Source: Symsagittifera roscoffensis
Taxonomy: Eukaryota > Xenacoelomorpha > Acoela > Convolutidae
DNA: 64,000 bases
NCBI RefSeq assembly: GCF_963678635.1
Contig: NC_087064.1
Coordinates: 40,274,530-40,338,529, forward strand
Direction: 5' to 3'
Part shown: positions 1 through 10,693 of the stretch, piece by piece
Numbering within the stretch: position 1 is the stretch's first letter
Layout of the letters: every line of letters begins with the position of its first letter
Made by a program: the position numbers and the translations under genes
Notes under the pieces: generated by a model
Told to the model about the DNA's origin: nothing
Seen by the model: the letters and a program-made list of their open reading frames with translations, nothing else
Databases searched by the model: none

Positions 1-211
1 ATTAAACACTTGTTTATCTAGGGTCAACATTAAAGGGCCTTGTGCCTAGCGTTGGTCCGGGAGGACAAAAAATATTGACTGTAAAAATTAATTGCAGTAA
101 ATGTCATTAATAATGTCCACTGGAACTTTTAATTGAATTTAATAACCTTATTCTGATTGAAATTAACTAATACCGAGCTTGTTCTTCTCGTTCAGCATTT
201 CACACAAGTAC

Positions 212-410
212 CTTCATCAAAGCGCTTTCCCCATTGACTACAGATATTCTGTTGACGTGTGCTCCGCCTTCCAACAGGAGAGATGCGATGTTTACTAGAC
301 CCATGTCACATGCCTGGATGAGTGCGGTCGACTGGTCTTCCCCTGTTCTCGCATTTGCGTCCAGTCCAGGTGCGCTCAGCAGAAGTCGAACCATGTCTTC
401 GTCATGTTTT
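212..410 (-). CDS. Ankyrin/coiled-coil protein gene, third visible exon (ankyrin repeats)
   Basis: Exon of 199 nt. The acceptor is ataactgatag at 412-411 and the donor ATGAAG|gtactt at 212/211. The phase-2 end of the previous exon plus the first base here makes a Glu codon, so the frame runs GLAVE-KHDEDMVRLLLSAPGL. The following sequence contains STALIQACDMGLVNIASLLL and then GGAHVN. This is the canonical ankyrin pattern T-x-L-x-x-A-x-x-x-G-x-x-x-I-x-x-L-L-L-x-x-G-A-x-V-N, so the protein carries at least two ankyrin repeats. Such repeats bind other proteins; the partner cannot be read from the sequence. The gene must continue to the left of the window. I see no further exon in 1-211. Confidence 0.75.
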
Positions 411-708
411 CTATCAGTTATGGGTATAATCAAATATTTAATCTAGACTAATAGCTTTCAGCTAACCAAATAAGAAAATTGAAGCTAGTATTAGGCAATT
501 GAATTACAATAACGACTTTCTATCAGTCAAGTAAATTTCGTTTTTCATTTTCTTTCTATTAAATTCAATTAAACAGATAATTGGTGAAGGTGATTGTTAT
601 TAAAAGACCTGATGCAGATTTTGTTTTCAAATGTCTTAAATTACACCTAGATATGCCCAGATTATACACGCAAAAATAATGGATGTAATGATATTGCAGA
701 CGACTCAC
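411..708. other. Intron of the ankyrin gene
   Basis: AT-rich stretch between the second and third visible exons, with a consensus donor (gtgagt on the minus strand at 708) and an acceptor at 411. I see no other feature in it. Confidence 0.6.
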
Positions 709-869
709 TCTACTGCTAGCCCCAGCATGGTTTTGCCGTTCCTCTGTGAGTCCCATAGGAAAGAAGTGGTCTCCTTCAATGCCATGTTGAACACTGCCTC
801 CTGCACCACATTGTACTGCCCATTCTTCACTGCCTCCCACAACACCTCGCATGACTGGCGTTGCGTTTC
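709..869 (-). CDS. Ankyrin/coiled-coil protein gene, second visible exon
   Basis: Exon of 161 nt joining the coiled-coil exon to the ankyrin exon. The acceptor is tctgttgcacag|GAAAC at 870/869, and the donor is GTAGA|gtgagt at 709/708. It enters in phase 0 and leaves in phase 2, which fits both neighbours. The translation includes CEVLWEAVKNGQYNVVQEAV, followed after a short stretch by NGKTMLGLAVE. The A/V-x-x-G-x-Y-x-x-V and G-K-T-x-L-x-x-A patterns are typical of degenerate ankyrin repeats. The first five bases of this exon are also found at 2367-2371, where the tandem duplication ends. Confidence 0.7.
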
Positions 870-1088
870 CTGTGCAACAGATAAAGCACATTGATATTCA
901 GCGCTATCTTTCAGTATCAAATTAAAATCAAGCATCACTCTAGAATACCACTATCGACTAGAGATCTCACTGTCTACCAAAAACACTTCCACAACCCACC
1001 CCATCATTCCCATCACTCATTGCCAATAAAACTGTTTTCATACCGATGTTCACAACTCGGACTTATCACAACGGTATCAATGACTTAC

Positions 1089-1394
1089 TATGAAGGCCTG
1101 CTGACCATTCGAATATAAATCAGCAGTGTCCACTTCCACAGCCTTGATCTCCTTAGATACCACCTTCTCTATCTTGCTCTTCATGGCCGCATTCTCCTGA
1201 TTCACCTTCTGGTAGCTCTTCTGAAGCTTTTCGTATTCCTTCTTCTTCTTTTCGTACTTCTGCTTCCAACTCTCCCCTCCTCCTCCTCCTGCTGCAGCGC
1301 TGTCCAAAGCGGAAGCCACCGCCGCCGCCTTCTTTTTCTGCTGGGCAATTATCGGGGCATCGGTTGTGATTAATTTGGGTTTCTTAGCAGATTT
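1089..1394 (-). CDS. Ankyrin/coiled-coil protein gene, first visible exon (coiled coil)
   Basis: Internal exon of 102 codons on the minus strand, upstream of two ankyrin-type exons. It encodes a Lys/Ala-rich stretch, an Ala/Gly run (GGGGG), and then a highly charged helix (WKQKYEKKKKEYEKLQKSYQ, continuing with QENAAMKSKIEKVV) that should form a coiled coil. The acceptor is a T-rich tract ending in tttgaatag just before 1394. The donor is ATA|gtaagt at 1089/1088, a perfect consensus. Both ends are in phase 0, and the next exon begins in phase 0. There is no ATG that convincingly starts the protein here, so earlier exons must lie further right, beyond LINE A, and possibly outside the window. 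The function is unknown. The codon choice and the even splice phases argue that it is a real exon. Confidence 0.7.
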
Positions 1395-1624
1395 CTATTC
1401 AAATTACAAATAAAAAAATCAATTCGATTCCAACTTAGTTGAAACTTTTGTAATTTTTATTTGATTTTTACTAGCAAGGTGGTCTCCATTAAATATTCGG
1501 CTCGCAAAAAGGTAGCTGTTCTGAGCAAGCTAATGCAGCAACGAAACATTGAATAAGTTATTTTTGAGGCAAGCTATTCATTCAATTGAAAAAACTTTTA
1601 CGTTTTTGAGGTTATATCATACCT

Positions 1625-2366
1625 TAACATTATGATTATTATTTTTATTAAGAGGAATTTATGTAACGAAAGTTACAAAGGGGTTTCCCCCATATACAAA
1701 TTTACAGAAAAACGGCAACCGTTCTTAGTACAGTCACAAGGTAGCTTCCAGGAGCACGAAACTTTCTCATTGTATTTTTCACTAAAGAAGCACCAGAGAA
1801 AACTAATAAGTCTTCCATTAAGACCAATGGGATTGAAGAAATCTATCGCTGCAGGAAGTTTGTTCACCAGTCGCGGTTCACGACACCAGAAATTGGTATC
1901 ACCTTTTGATAGACGAGAACGCTCAACATTGAATTCAAGTTTATTTTGTCTGAAGTTCATTCTGTAAGCCAGACGTGCAGAAGAATCAAAATCAAAGCAA
2001 CCAGCAATAAGCTTTGACAGCATGAGCAAATCCCTGAGTTGCAAATAAAGCGAAACAGGGAGAAGGTTGAGAAATAACAGACGCTCCTTGTAATTTTCAC
2101 AATGTGGGAGAATCCACCTCGTTACACGTTTCTGAACTGCTTCGAGATTTCTCATTGACCGGACCGAGGCGTGGCACAACAACTCGAATACATCATAATG
2201 GGCAGCACCATTGTTTTGTATAGATTGAGTTTGCTTTTCACGGAAATGTGAGGGGAATTTCTCTTCATCATGAAGAACACTTTATTTGCTTTACTGCACT
2301 TTTCTTCAACATGAGCATCCCAGTTCAAATTGTCAGCGATATAGAGACCCAAGTCGTTGTGCTCTT
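1625..2366 (-). mobile_element. LINE A 3' fragment (duplicated copy)
   Basis: 3' part of the reverse-transcriptase ORF and the 3' tail of LINE A, copied by the tandem duplication. Frames at 1673-2182 and 2152-2391 read the C-terminal thumb region (for example SVKSKLNLYKTMVLPIMMYS, later MRNLEAVQKRVTRWILPHCE). It has frameshifts relative to the second copy. An AATAAT-type tail (minus strand) lies at about 1630-1650. Confidence 0.85.
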
Positions 2367-2590
2367 GTTTCCTGTGCAACAGATAAAGCACATTGATATT
2401 CAGTGCTATCTTTCAGCATCAGATTAAAATCAAGCATCACTCTAGAATACCACTATCGACTAGAGATCTCACTGTCTACCAAAAACACTTCCACAACCCA
2501 CCCCATCATTCCCATCACTCATTGCCAATAAAACGGTTTTCATACCGATGCTCACAACTCGGACTTATCACAACGGTATTAATGACTTAC

Positions 2591-2893
2591 TATGAAGGCC
2601 TGCTGACCATTCGAATACAAATCAGCAGTGTCCACTTCCACAGCCTTGATCTCCTTAGATACCACCTTCTCTATCTTGCTCTTCATGGCCGCATTCTCCT
2701 GATTCACCTTCTCGTAGCTCTTCTGAAGCTTTTCGTATTCCTTCTTCTTATTTTCGTACTTCTGCTTCCAACTCTCCCCTCATCCTCCTGCTGCAGCGCT
2801 GTCCAAAGCGGAAGCCACCGCCGGCGCCTTCTTTTTCTGCTGGGCAATTGTCGGGGCATCGGCTGTGATTAATTTGGGTTTCTTAGCAGATTT
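2591..2893 (-). pseudogene. Dead duplicate of the coiled-coil exon
   Basis: Copy of exon 1089-1394 inside the second duplication unit. Its donor (gtaagt on the minus strand) is intact. The acceptor has changed from gaatag to gaatat, which removes the AG. A 3-bp-shorter Gly run now contains an in-frame TGA at 2780-2782 (minus strand). Either lesion alone would stop its use as a coding exon. Confidence 0.85.
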
Positions 2894-3183
2894 ATATTCA
2901 AATTACAAATCCAAAAATCAATTCGATTTCAACTTAGTTGAAACTTTTGTAATTTTAATTTGATTTTTACTAGCAAGGTGGTCTCCATTAATTATTCGGC
3001 TCGCAAAAAAGTAGCTGTTCTGAGCAAGCTAATGCAGCAACGAAACGTTGAATAAGTTATTTTTGAGGCAAGCTATTCATTCAATTGAAAAAACTTTTAC
3101 GTTTTTGAGGTTATATCATACCTTAATATTATGATTATTATTATTGTTAGAAGGAATTTATGTAACGAAAGTTACAAAGGGGT

Positions 3184-6016
3184 TTACCCCAAATACAAAT
3201 TTACAGAAAAACGGCAACCGTTCATAGTACAGTCACAAGGTAGCTTCCAGGAGCACGAAACTTTCTGATTGTATTTTTCACTGAAGAAGCACCAGAGAAA
3301 ACTATTAAGTCTTCCTTTAAGACCAATGGGATTGAAGAAATCTATCGCTGTAGGAAGTTTGTTCACCAGTCGCGGTTCACGACACCAGAAATTGGTATCA
3401 ACTTTTGATAGACGAGAACGCTCAACAATGAATTCAAGTTTATTTTGTCTGAAGTTCATTCTGTAAGACATACGTGCAGATGAATCAAAATCAAAGCAAC
3501 CAGCAATAAGCTTTGACAGCATGAGCAAATCCCTGAGTTGCAAATAAAGCGAAACAGGGAGAAGGTTGAGAAATAACAGACGCTCCTTGTAATTTTCACA
3601 ATGTGGGAGAATCCACCTCGTTACACGCTTCTGAACTGCTTCGAGATTTCTCATTGACCGGACAGAGGCGTGGCAGCAACAACTTGCATACATCATAATG
3701 GGCAGCACCATTGTTTTGTATAGATTGAGTTTGCTTTTCACGGAAATGTGAGGAGAACTTCTCTTCATCATGAAAAACACTTTATTTGCTTTACTGCACT
3801 TTGCTTCAACATGAGCATCCCAGTTCAAAATGTCAGCGATATAGAGACCCAAGTCGTTGTGATCTTTTGCAAAAACGATTGGGGCACCTACAAATTGGCA
3901 GTCTTTCAGACTCGACGAGCTCGAGAACTTCATCGCCACACATTTATCAACATTAAAATTTATCATGTTTAGTTGCGAACAATTGCAAATGTAGGAAAGA
4001 TCTGTTTCTATCAGCGCCTTATTTGTAATTACACAAAGAAAATTAGCATCATCAGCAGAAATGTATGGCTCAAAGCACTGTAAAGAATCAGGCAAATTGT
4101 TGATAAAAATTAAAAACAAGAAGGGTCGTAACAAGGAGCCTTGCGGCACGCCACTGGCCACAGGTATGGAACCGGAAAACCTCCCCCGTACTCGAACTTT
4201 TTGCGTTCTGTTGGATAGGTAGCTCTTGAGAAGCTTGAGCAGTTTGCCTCGTACTCCAAAACTGTACAGTTAAGCAATAAGAATCTGATGATCAACATTA
4301 TCGAACGCTTTCTCAAAATCTGTATAGATCACGTCAACGTTGTGGCGACGATTCAGGTTTAAATTAACAGCTTCGATAAACTCCAGGAGCTGGGTGATAC
4401 AAGATCTTCTTTTCCTGAATCCATACTGCGATGGATGCAGATGATGCCAAACGTGATCATAAAGTGCAACAAAAATACATCTCTCAAGAACTTTTGATGC
4501 GATTGGTAGAAGCGAGATTCGTCTGTAGTTTTTCACTTCTATTTTTTTGAACCTTTCTTGTGCACTGGGGCGACTACAGCTTCTTTCCAGGCGTCAGGAT
4601 ATCTGCCAGCTTGCTTGATTTCATAAAAGAGAGTTTTCAGGGACTTCGCGACAGCATTAGAGGTATGCTTGAATACTCTTGCAGGAATATTATCAGGTCC
4701 GGTTGCTTTTGTCACATCAAGATCAACAAGAACTTTGAACAAGAAATCTTCGTCAATAGCAAAATCATTGATGATGACGTCAATTTTGTCGGGAAACGTT
4801 TGAATAGAACCACTGGGTTGGTTGAAAACTGTGGCACAAAAGGCATTGAAAAGCTCAGCTTGTTCCGCAGAATCTGTTGCAGTGTCAGTCAAGTACTTGA
4901 TACTGGAAAGAATACTATTACTTCGTAAATATTTATAATATTTGAAAAGTTGGTCAGGGGCTCTGCTGTCTGCGAGAGCTTCGTCATAGTTGACTCGATC
5001 TTCGATTATTGTAGCGTCGCATTCTTTTTTCAGTCTTAATGTCGTGCAAGCCCTTTTACTGATAAGCAGTCTCCAGTCACTTTAGCAGATTTATGAGTTA
5101 TTCTAGGAGCAAGACTGGATTTATGAGTTATTCGCCTTGGAACACACTTCGCCAGGAGAGTGTCTATCCACTCGTACCATTGCTTCACCAACATGTTCAC
5201 ATCCGACCAGCAGTAGGGAGAAAAAGGCGAATCATACATCAACTGATTCAAAAGTTCGTAGTTGACAGAGCAAAAACTGTACATGGAAGTTTTTACATCA
5301 AGATCTTTGATACTTTTGTACTGCGGAAGAGAAATCAAGTCCACAGTTGCAATGACAGGCAGGTGGTCAGACAGACAGACATCAGTGGGTTATGTGATAG
5401 CGACCGGGAACTTCTCTTGAGTGAAGAAGAGATAGAGCGTGTTTCTCTTGCGTGTTGATCTTCTGACTTGTTGCACCAAGTCAATACCTTCTGTCATCAG
5501 CACGAACTGTTCTGAGTAGAAGTCATCTGATAAGCATGTAGACCAATTGATCAATGGTACATTAAAATCTCCATAAAACAACAGTTCATCAAAGCTGCAC
5601 GATTCTTTCAGAGATCTGATTCGACTGAATACACTGGTCCATTGCTCTAGAGAGACTCTGTAATCACTGTTAGCCGGGGGATTATAGCAGCAATCAATCA
5701 GCTTGCAGCCATTTACTACGGCGGTACATGAAACCAGGAAATCGTCATCAGTAACACTCAGAGTTTCTGCGAGAGGGTCCCGCCTCACTCCGATCAGAAA
5801 ACCACAATGTCGAGAGATATGACCTGCACTAGCGCGCTCTGACCAAAACAACTCATAGTTGGGCAGGAAAAGTTCAGCGTCATCGACTTGCTCGGTAAGC
5901 CAAGTTTCTGTTAGACAAATTAAAATAATATTGCTCGTTGCAACGAAGTTGGCGAACGTCACGCGCTTTTGTAGATTCAGGAGGCTTCTCACATTATATA
6001 AAAGACAGTTTATCAC
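3184..6016 (-). pseudogene. LINE A ORF2: APE endonuclease plus reverse transcriptase, broken
   Basis: In reading order: the endonuclease shows LTETWL, GDFNVPLINW and SDHLPV (near 5365), the family's metal-binding and catalytic motifs. The reverse transcriptase shows KATGPDNIPA, NYRRISLLPIASKVLERC, QYGFRKRRSC, VIYTDFEKAFDNVDH (the first catalytic Asp), GVPQGSLL and ISADDANF (the Asp pair). The usual aromatic residue of the Y/FADD box is Ser here. Lesions I can place are an in-frame TAA at about 5390, a frame change near 5035, a one-base shift in an A-run near 4537, and an in-frame TAA at about 4268. Endonuclease nicking followed by target-primed reverse transcription is the known role of this family. 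This copy cannot make the full protein. Confidence 0.85.
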
Positions 6017-6046
6017 TGACCAGACTTGAAGCGATTTTCGCGGTAG

Positions 6047-6978
6047 TCAATTTTCGATATCAGCATCGGTAACTGTTACCCAATGTCCTTGGTCATTTTT
6101 TCTCAGAATCTCATTGTCTTTCAATCGGAGGGCGTTTCTTGGAACACCAGAGCTGATGAAATCTTTTCTGAGTTTCAACAGTTCGCATTCACGTCTGTAC
6201 TCGACAGTCGACAGATCACGAGAAACACACACATTTTATACAACTCAGAAGTTTTCAGTTTCACTAGAGAAGATAAGATGACCCGTTTATCAATTTGCGA
6301 CCTGAGAATTACTAGAAGCGTTCGCGGCGGTCTGTTGATATCGTTGTTCCACATACCGAGTCTGTAGGCATCGTCAATCACTGGGTCTGTGCCAGTCAAA
6401 AAGTTCAAGAATTTTTTTCACGGCAGCGAGATCTTCTTGGAGCCTGAGGCATTTCTCGTTGTTTTTGCTCTCTGGAATACCTCTTACGCGCAGAGCGGAA
6501 GGATTTGCCTCTCTTTCAGTTTTCACAATTTCAGGCGCATCAACGGCGGCTGCAGGCGCAGGCGTTTTGAGCAATGTCTTTTCAACATTCCAAACAGAGC
6601 TCAAAACGGTTTCAATTTTTTCGCCTATTTTGTCAGTTCGTTCTTCGGGTTGAGCAGGTTTGTTGAGAAATAGGTCTCTCCTTCCTTGTTGAACAAAATT
6701 GATACAGAAAAGCAACACATTCTCTCTGACAGTTGAAAGAGCACTAAGAACAGTGTCTTGAAATCCAGCGCACTTTTTGACCAATGCGTAATCGATGAGC
6801 AACATACACAGAAACAGATTTCGCTGTCTTTCGCTGGATGCTTGCATGTTGAACAGTGTATTTCGTTGAATACGGAAGATCGCGTAGTCATCGTTGCGAA
6901 TGTTTTTTTTCTTTGTTTTTCTTTGATTCGTGTTATAAAGAATAAATGAGACGCGATAAGCTGCAGGCTGGGGCACAA
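6047..6978 (-). pseudogene. LINE A ORF1: zinc-finger, coiled-coil and RRM-like RNA-binding protein, broken
   Basis: Several frames together read an ORF1 protein. A Cys/His cluster (CSTCKHPAKDSEICFCVCC, then H) looks like a PHD-type or other zinc finger near 6820-6880. A charged helical part follows, then a fold resembling the RRM/FP25-like domain: ALRVRGIPESKNNEKCLRLQ, later DDAYRLGMWNN, RPPRTLLVILRS, and finally CVSRDLSTVEYRRECELLKL. The last part ends at a stop at about 6047. At least two frame changes (near 6630-6780 and 6380-6410) and one near 6230 break it. ORF1 proteins of this type coat the element RNA as a chaperone. Confidence 0.7.
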
Positions 6979-7059
6979 TGTGGTCGATGTGCGTCGTTAT
7001 TCCAGCCTCTCCGTTAGCAAGCTTCCTCCTCAGCCATTTAATATGAAACTATTTAATTA

Positions 7060-7366
7060 GGAGACTTTAATATGAACCAAATGGAGACTTGAAACAACCT
7101 AAAAGCCCAATGTGAAGCAGAATAGCTAGAATTATAAGTCTAGTTCGGTTCGCGATGAGTTTTTTTGAGCTAGCTTTCAAAATGATGAAAATTTGTGTTA
7201 TTTCAAGTTATTTCATGCCGCAAATTGGTGAGAAAAGTTTGTGAGAGAAATTTGGCGAGAGAAAAGTCTAATTGTTGTGATAATTTTATTGAATAGCTTC
7301 AGATACTGGGAAGGAATTCGACTAATGACGAAAGCAATGCAGCAACCACAGATGTGCCAACCCTGC
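7060..7366. repeat. Fragments of the retroelement family seen at 7367-10503
   Basis: 7065-7140 matches 7588-7655 and 9176-9245 closely (shared gaaacaacctaaaagcccaa and the sequence after it). The following 200 bases are AT-rich. LINE A's 5' end abuts this fragment, which suggests the LINE and this older repeat have been brought together. Confidence 0.6.
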
Positions 7367-10300
7367 GCTTTCAAGATCAAACCCCTATCACGAAACCTGA
7401 CAAGAAAGAATGATGAATAAGCAAACGGAGACCAAAAAGATAGACAAATTTATTACTATGTCAATGGAAGAGCTAGTGCCATCCATCGCTGATCAACTGA
7501 AGAAGGAAATGTCAATCATACTCAAAAATACAATCGACCAGGTAGTGAGTGGTATCAAAGAAGATACTTGAAAAATATGTCTACTGACGTGAACCAAATG
7601 AAGACTTGGAACAACCTAAAAGCCCAATGAGAAGCAGAATAGCTAGAATTATAATACAGGCGTCATAAAGTTAAAAAAACTAGAAGTTCCGGAAACACTA
7701 GAACAACTAAAAAGTCGGTCGAGAAGCATTGGGAACAATTCTCAGCAAAGTTCTGAGTATTTGAGGCAACACAGATGCTGGTATTGAAGAAAGATTTATC
7801 TGTAAGCAACCGACATCCTACAAAGCCTAGCAGAGTCAAATCAATAATAATCAGATTCAAACTGCGGATTGCTTAAACTAACTTTTCAAAGAAAAGAAAA
7901 GTCTGATGAATAGTGCCCAAATAGATACCAGCTAAAGCTAGAAACAATTATTCGATAAATTTTTGAAAATTTTGTACTGTTGCGGAAGAACAAAGGTAAT
8001 TTCAAAAACCGACCAGTAGCAAAGAAAGGTAAATCTCAATTTAATTACTTCAAAATCCGTTAAAATTATCATTTATTCTAAATTTCTTAAATATTGAAGT
8101 GATTTTAAAAGCTTGTTAGGTTGACAGATGCTTAAAACGTTGCTCATTAGATTTGGGTGGGTAATTTTCGAGAAAATTCAAAACGTTTCAAAAAAAGGTC
8201 CAATATCGAGGCTCATAACTTAATTTGTAAAAAAAAAAGTTAAGGCGTAACCGCTTATGCAACGGAGCTTCCAAGAACCCAAACTCCGTTCTACTCATTG
8301 CAACTAAAACCTCAGATTTGGGAGGGTAGCTATCGAAAAAAGTCGCAATTGAAAAATATACAAATGGATGATTAAATTATTCGAGTTGACCAACTGCATG
8401 CTACTTTACTTGAATTAATAGCTTGTTTTATCGAGTTCACAGGGGAAAGAATTCGCTCGATCCCAAATCCCTTCCCATTTAAATAAGATTAAGCCTACTT
8501 AAATAAAGAAAACGCCACATTCATTTGAGAGCAGTAGAATATCATTCTATCGAATTAATGTACTGTCTCCACAACCCCTCACCCGAGGAATAGGATAATA
8601 TTCACAAAAAGAGTAAGCACTAACAGCTTGAAAAATAGACAATTTACGCATGGATTTTGCATCAATCATTCTAACACTTAGGTCAAAATCTGGTCTAGCA
8701 AACAAACATACACAATTGGCCAATTCAAGGTTCCCGATACGATCTGGTCATAATCCCATATAAACAAATTGGGGTAAACAAGATTTAAGAAAGCAATAAA
8801 AAGAGAACTCTTATCTACAGACAAAAACAATTTCTAAAAAAAACTGTTTTCCTAGAAGACGAAGCGCAATTTCATACTCTGATACAACGACCATACGCAA
8901 ACTCGAAAACCTTCACAATCAAATAAATGATCAAAACCAACAATATCAAGCCCTATCGCGAAACCTGACAAGAAAAGATAGAAAATATGTACGAAGAATG
9001 ATGAAAAAGCAAACGGAGACCAAAAAGATAGAAAATATTATTTCGATGTCAATGAAAGAGCTGGTGCCATCCATCACTGATCAACTGACGAAGAAAATGT
9101 CAATCATAATCAAAACTACAATCGACCAGGTAGTGAGTGGTATCAAAGAAGAAAATCGCAAATTATGTCTACTGACATGAACCAACTGGAGACTTGAAAC
9201 AACTTAAAAGCCCAATGTGAAGCAGAATAGCTTGAATTGTAAAACAGGCGTGATTATGATAAAAAACTAGAATTTCCGGAAACACTAGAACAACTAAAAA
9301 GTCGAGAAGCAATGGAAACAATTCTGAGCAAAGTTCTGAGTATTTGAGGAAATATAGATGCTGGTTTTGGTTTTTAAGCAAGATTTATCTGTAGGCAACC
9401 GAAATCCTACAAAGCCTAGCAGAGTTAAACCAATAATAACCACATTCAAACGGCGGATTGCTTAAACTAACACTTTGCAAAAAAAAAGAAAAGTCTGATG
9501 AATAGTGGCCAAACAGAGGCCAGCTGGAAATAATTATTTGATAAATTTTTGAAATTTGTATACTGTTGCGGAAGAACAAGGGTGATTTCAAAAACCAACC
9601 ATTAGCAAACAAAAGTAAATCTCAATTTAATGACTTCAAAATCCGTTAAACTCATCATTTACTCTAGTTTTCTTAAATATTGAAGTGATTACAAACGCTC
9701 GTTAGGTTGGCAGATGCTTAAAACGTTGCTCATTAGATTTGGGGGGTAATTTTTGAGAAATTCAGAACGTTTCAAAAAAAGATCAAAAATCGAGGATCAT
9801 AACTTCTTTTGTATAAAAAAGTTTAGGCGTAACTGCTTATTCAGCGGAGCTACCAACAACCCAAACTCCGTTCTACTCATTGCAACTAAAACCTCAGATT
9901 TGGGAGGGTAGCTATCGAAGAAAAAGTCACAATCAACGAATATACAATTGGATGATTAAGTTAATCTAGTAGTTGACCAACTGCAGTCTAGTTTACTCGA
10001 ATCAATAGCTTGTATTATCGATTTCATATCGCTTCCCATTTAATTAAGATTAACCCTACTTAAATAAAGAAAACGCCACATACGTTTGAGAGCAGTAGAA
10101 AATCATTCTATCGAATTGATGTACTGTCTCCACAACCCCTCACACCAGGAATAGGATAAGATTCACAAAAGAGTAAGCACTAACAGTTTGAAAAATAGAC
10201 AATTAACGCTTGGATTTCGCATCAATCATTCTAACAATTAGGTCAAAATCTAGTCTAGCAAACAAACAAACACAATTGACTGATTCAAGATTCCAATACG

Positions 10301-10503
10301 ATCTGGTGATAACCCCATATAAAAAAATTGGGGTACATAAGAGTTAAAAAAGCAAAAAAAAGAGAACTCTTATCTTCAGACAAAAACAATTTCTAAAGAA
10401 AAATGGTTTTTCTAAAAGACGAAGCGCAATATCAGACTCTGATACAACGACCATACGTAAACTCGAAAACCTTCACAATCAACTAAATGATCAAAACCAA
10501 CAA
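7367..10503 (+). mobile_element. Two tandem LTR-retroelement-like units of about 1.58 kb
   Basis: 7367-8945 and 8946-10503 align end to end, with many substitutions. Part of the unit (about 8370-8720 and 9945-10265) recurs a third time at 15360-16270, with shared blocks such as the run before gcgccacat and cccgaggaatag. A block present three times beside internal coding sequence is what LTRs look like, and tandem LTR-internal-LTR-internal structures arise by recombination. I cannot define exact LTR ends, a primer-binding site or target duplications, so the class is inferred. Confidence 0.5.
8797..9180 (+). pseudogene. Coiled-coil leader or gag-like ORF of the tandem element
   Basis: An open frame of about 128 codons with no convincing start. 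It includes TTTIRKLENLHNQINDQNQQ and then KKQTETKKIENIISMSMKEL, ending at a TGA near 9178-9180. It is rich in Lys, Gln and Ile with heptad-like spacing, so an oligomerising coiled coil is likely. The earlier unit carries the same region (about 7367-7571) interrupted by stops. It may be the N-terminal part of a gag protein or a leader ORF. No zinc knuckle or protease is visible. Confidence 0.4.
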
Positions 10504-10693
10504 GTCAACGAACGACGATATTTGTACGATTTAGAAGAAACAGCATCATCAAAAAAGTAAGCGAAGAAAAAATAATAATTATAACAGAAACCAGTTCGTA
10601 CATATAATTGGAATCAACCTTTAAGACATAATTCACCTTTTAATTCCTCTGTGGGAACACAAATCGACTCAAAATCGAAAATTGCTAGGTTAT
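10504..10693. other. AT-rich junction between the tandem element and the Polinton remnant
   Basis: Similarity to the 1.58-kb unit ends near 10503. The rest is AT-rich, with no ORF that I recognise. Confidence 0.5.

Larger units (their letters stand above)
865..3866. repeat. Tandem duplication of about 1.5 kb (units 865-2366 and 2367-3866)
   Basis: Unit 1 (1502 bp) and unit 2 (1500 bp) align along their whole length with scattered substitutions and small indels, so the duplication is not brand new. Each holds, from left to right, the first five bases of ankyrin exon 2, the intron, the coiled-coil exon, intron sequence, and the 3' end of LINE A. The junction at 2366/2367 joins the interior of the LINE to the start of exon 2. 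Unit 2 runs on into the complete LINE and unit 1 runs on into the rest of the ankyrin gene. The LINE must therefore have inserted first, and the duplication followed. Confidence 0.9.
3128..7040 (-). mobile_element. LINE A: near full-length CR1/Jockey-like non-LTR retrotransposon
   Basis: Minus-strand LINE with two ORFs: a nucleic-acid-binding ORF1 (about 6978-6047) and an ORF2 with APE endonuclease and reverse transcriptase (about 6016-3184). The 3' UTR is short and ends in an AAT-type microsatellite tail at about 3128-3150. The 5' limit near 7040 is judged from where sequence shared with the neighbouring repeat family (7065-7140) begins. Both ORFs are interrupted, so the copy is dead, but most of its length is preserved. 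It lies in what was probably an intron of the ankyrin gene, in the same orientation as that gene. The CR1/Jockey assignment rests on motif style only. Confidence 0.85.

Noticed and set aside
2393-2872. 159-codon plus-strand frame
   Set aside because: It is the complementary strand of the duplicated coiled-coil exon and its intron, and shares sequence with 891-1118.
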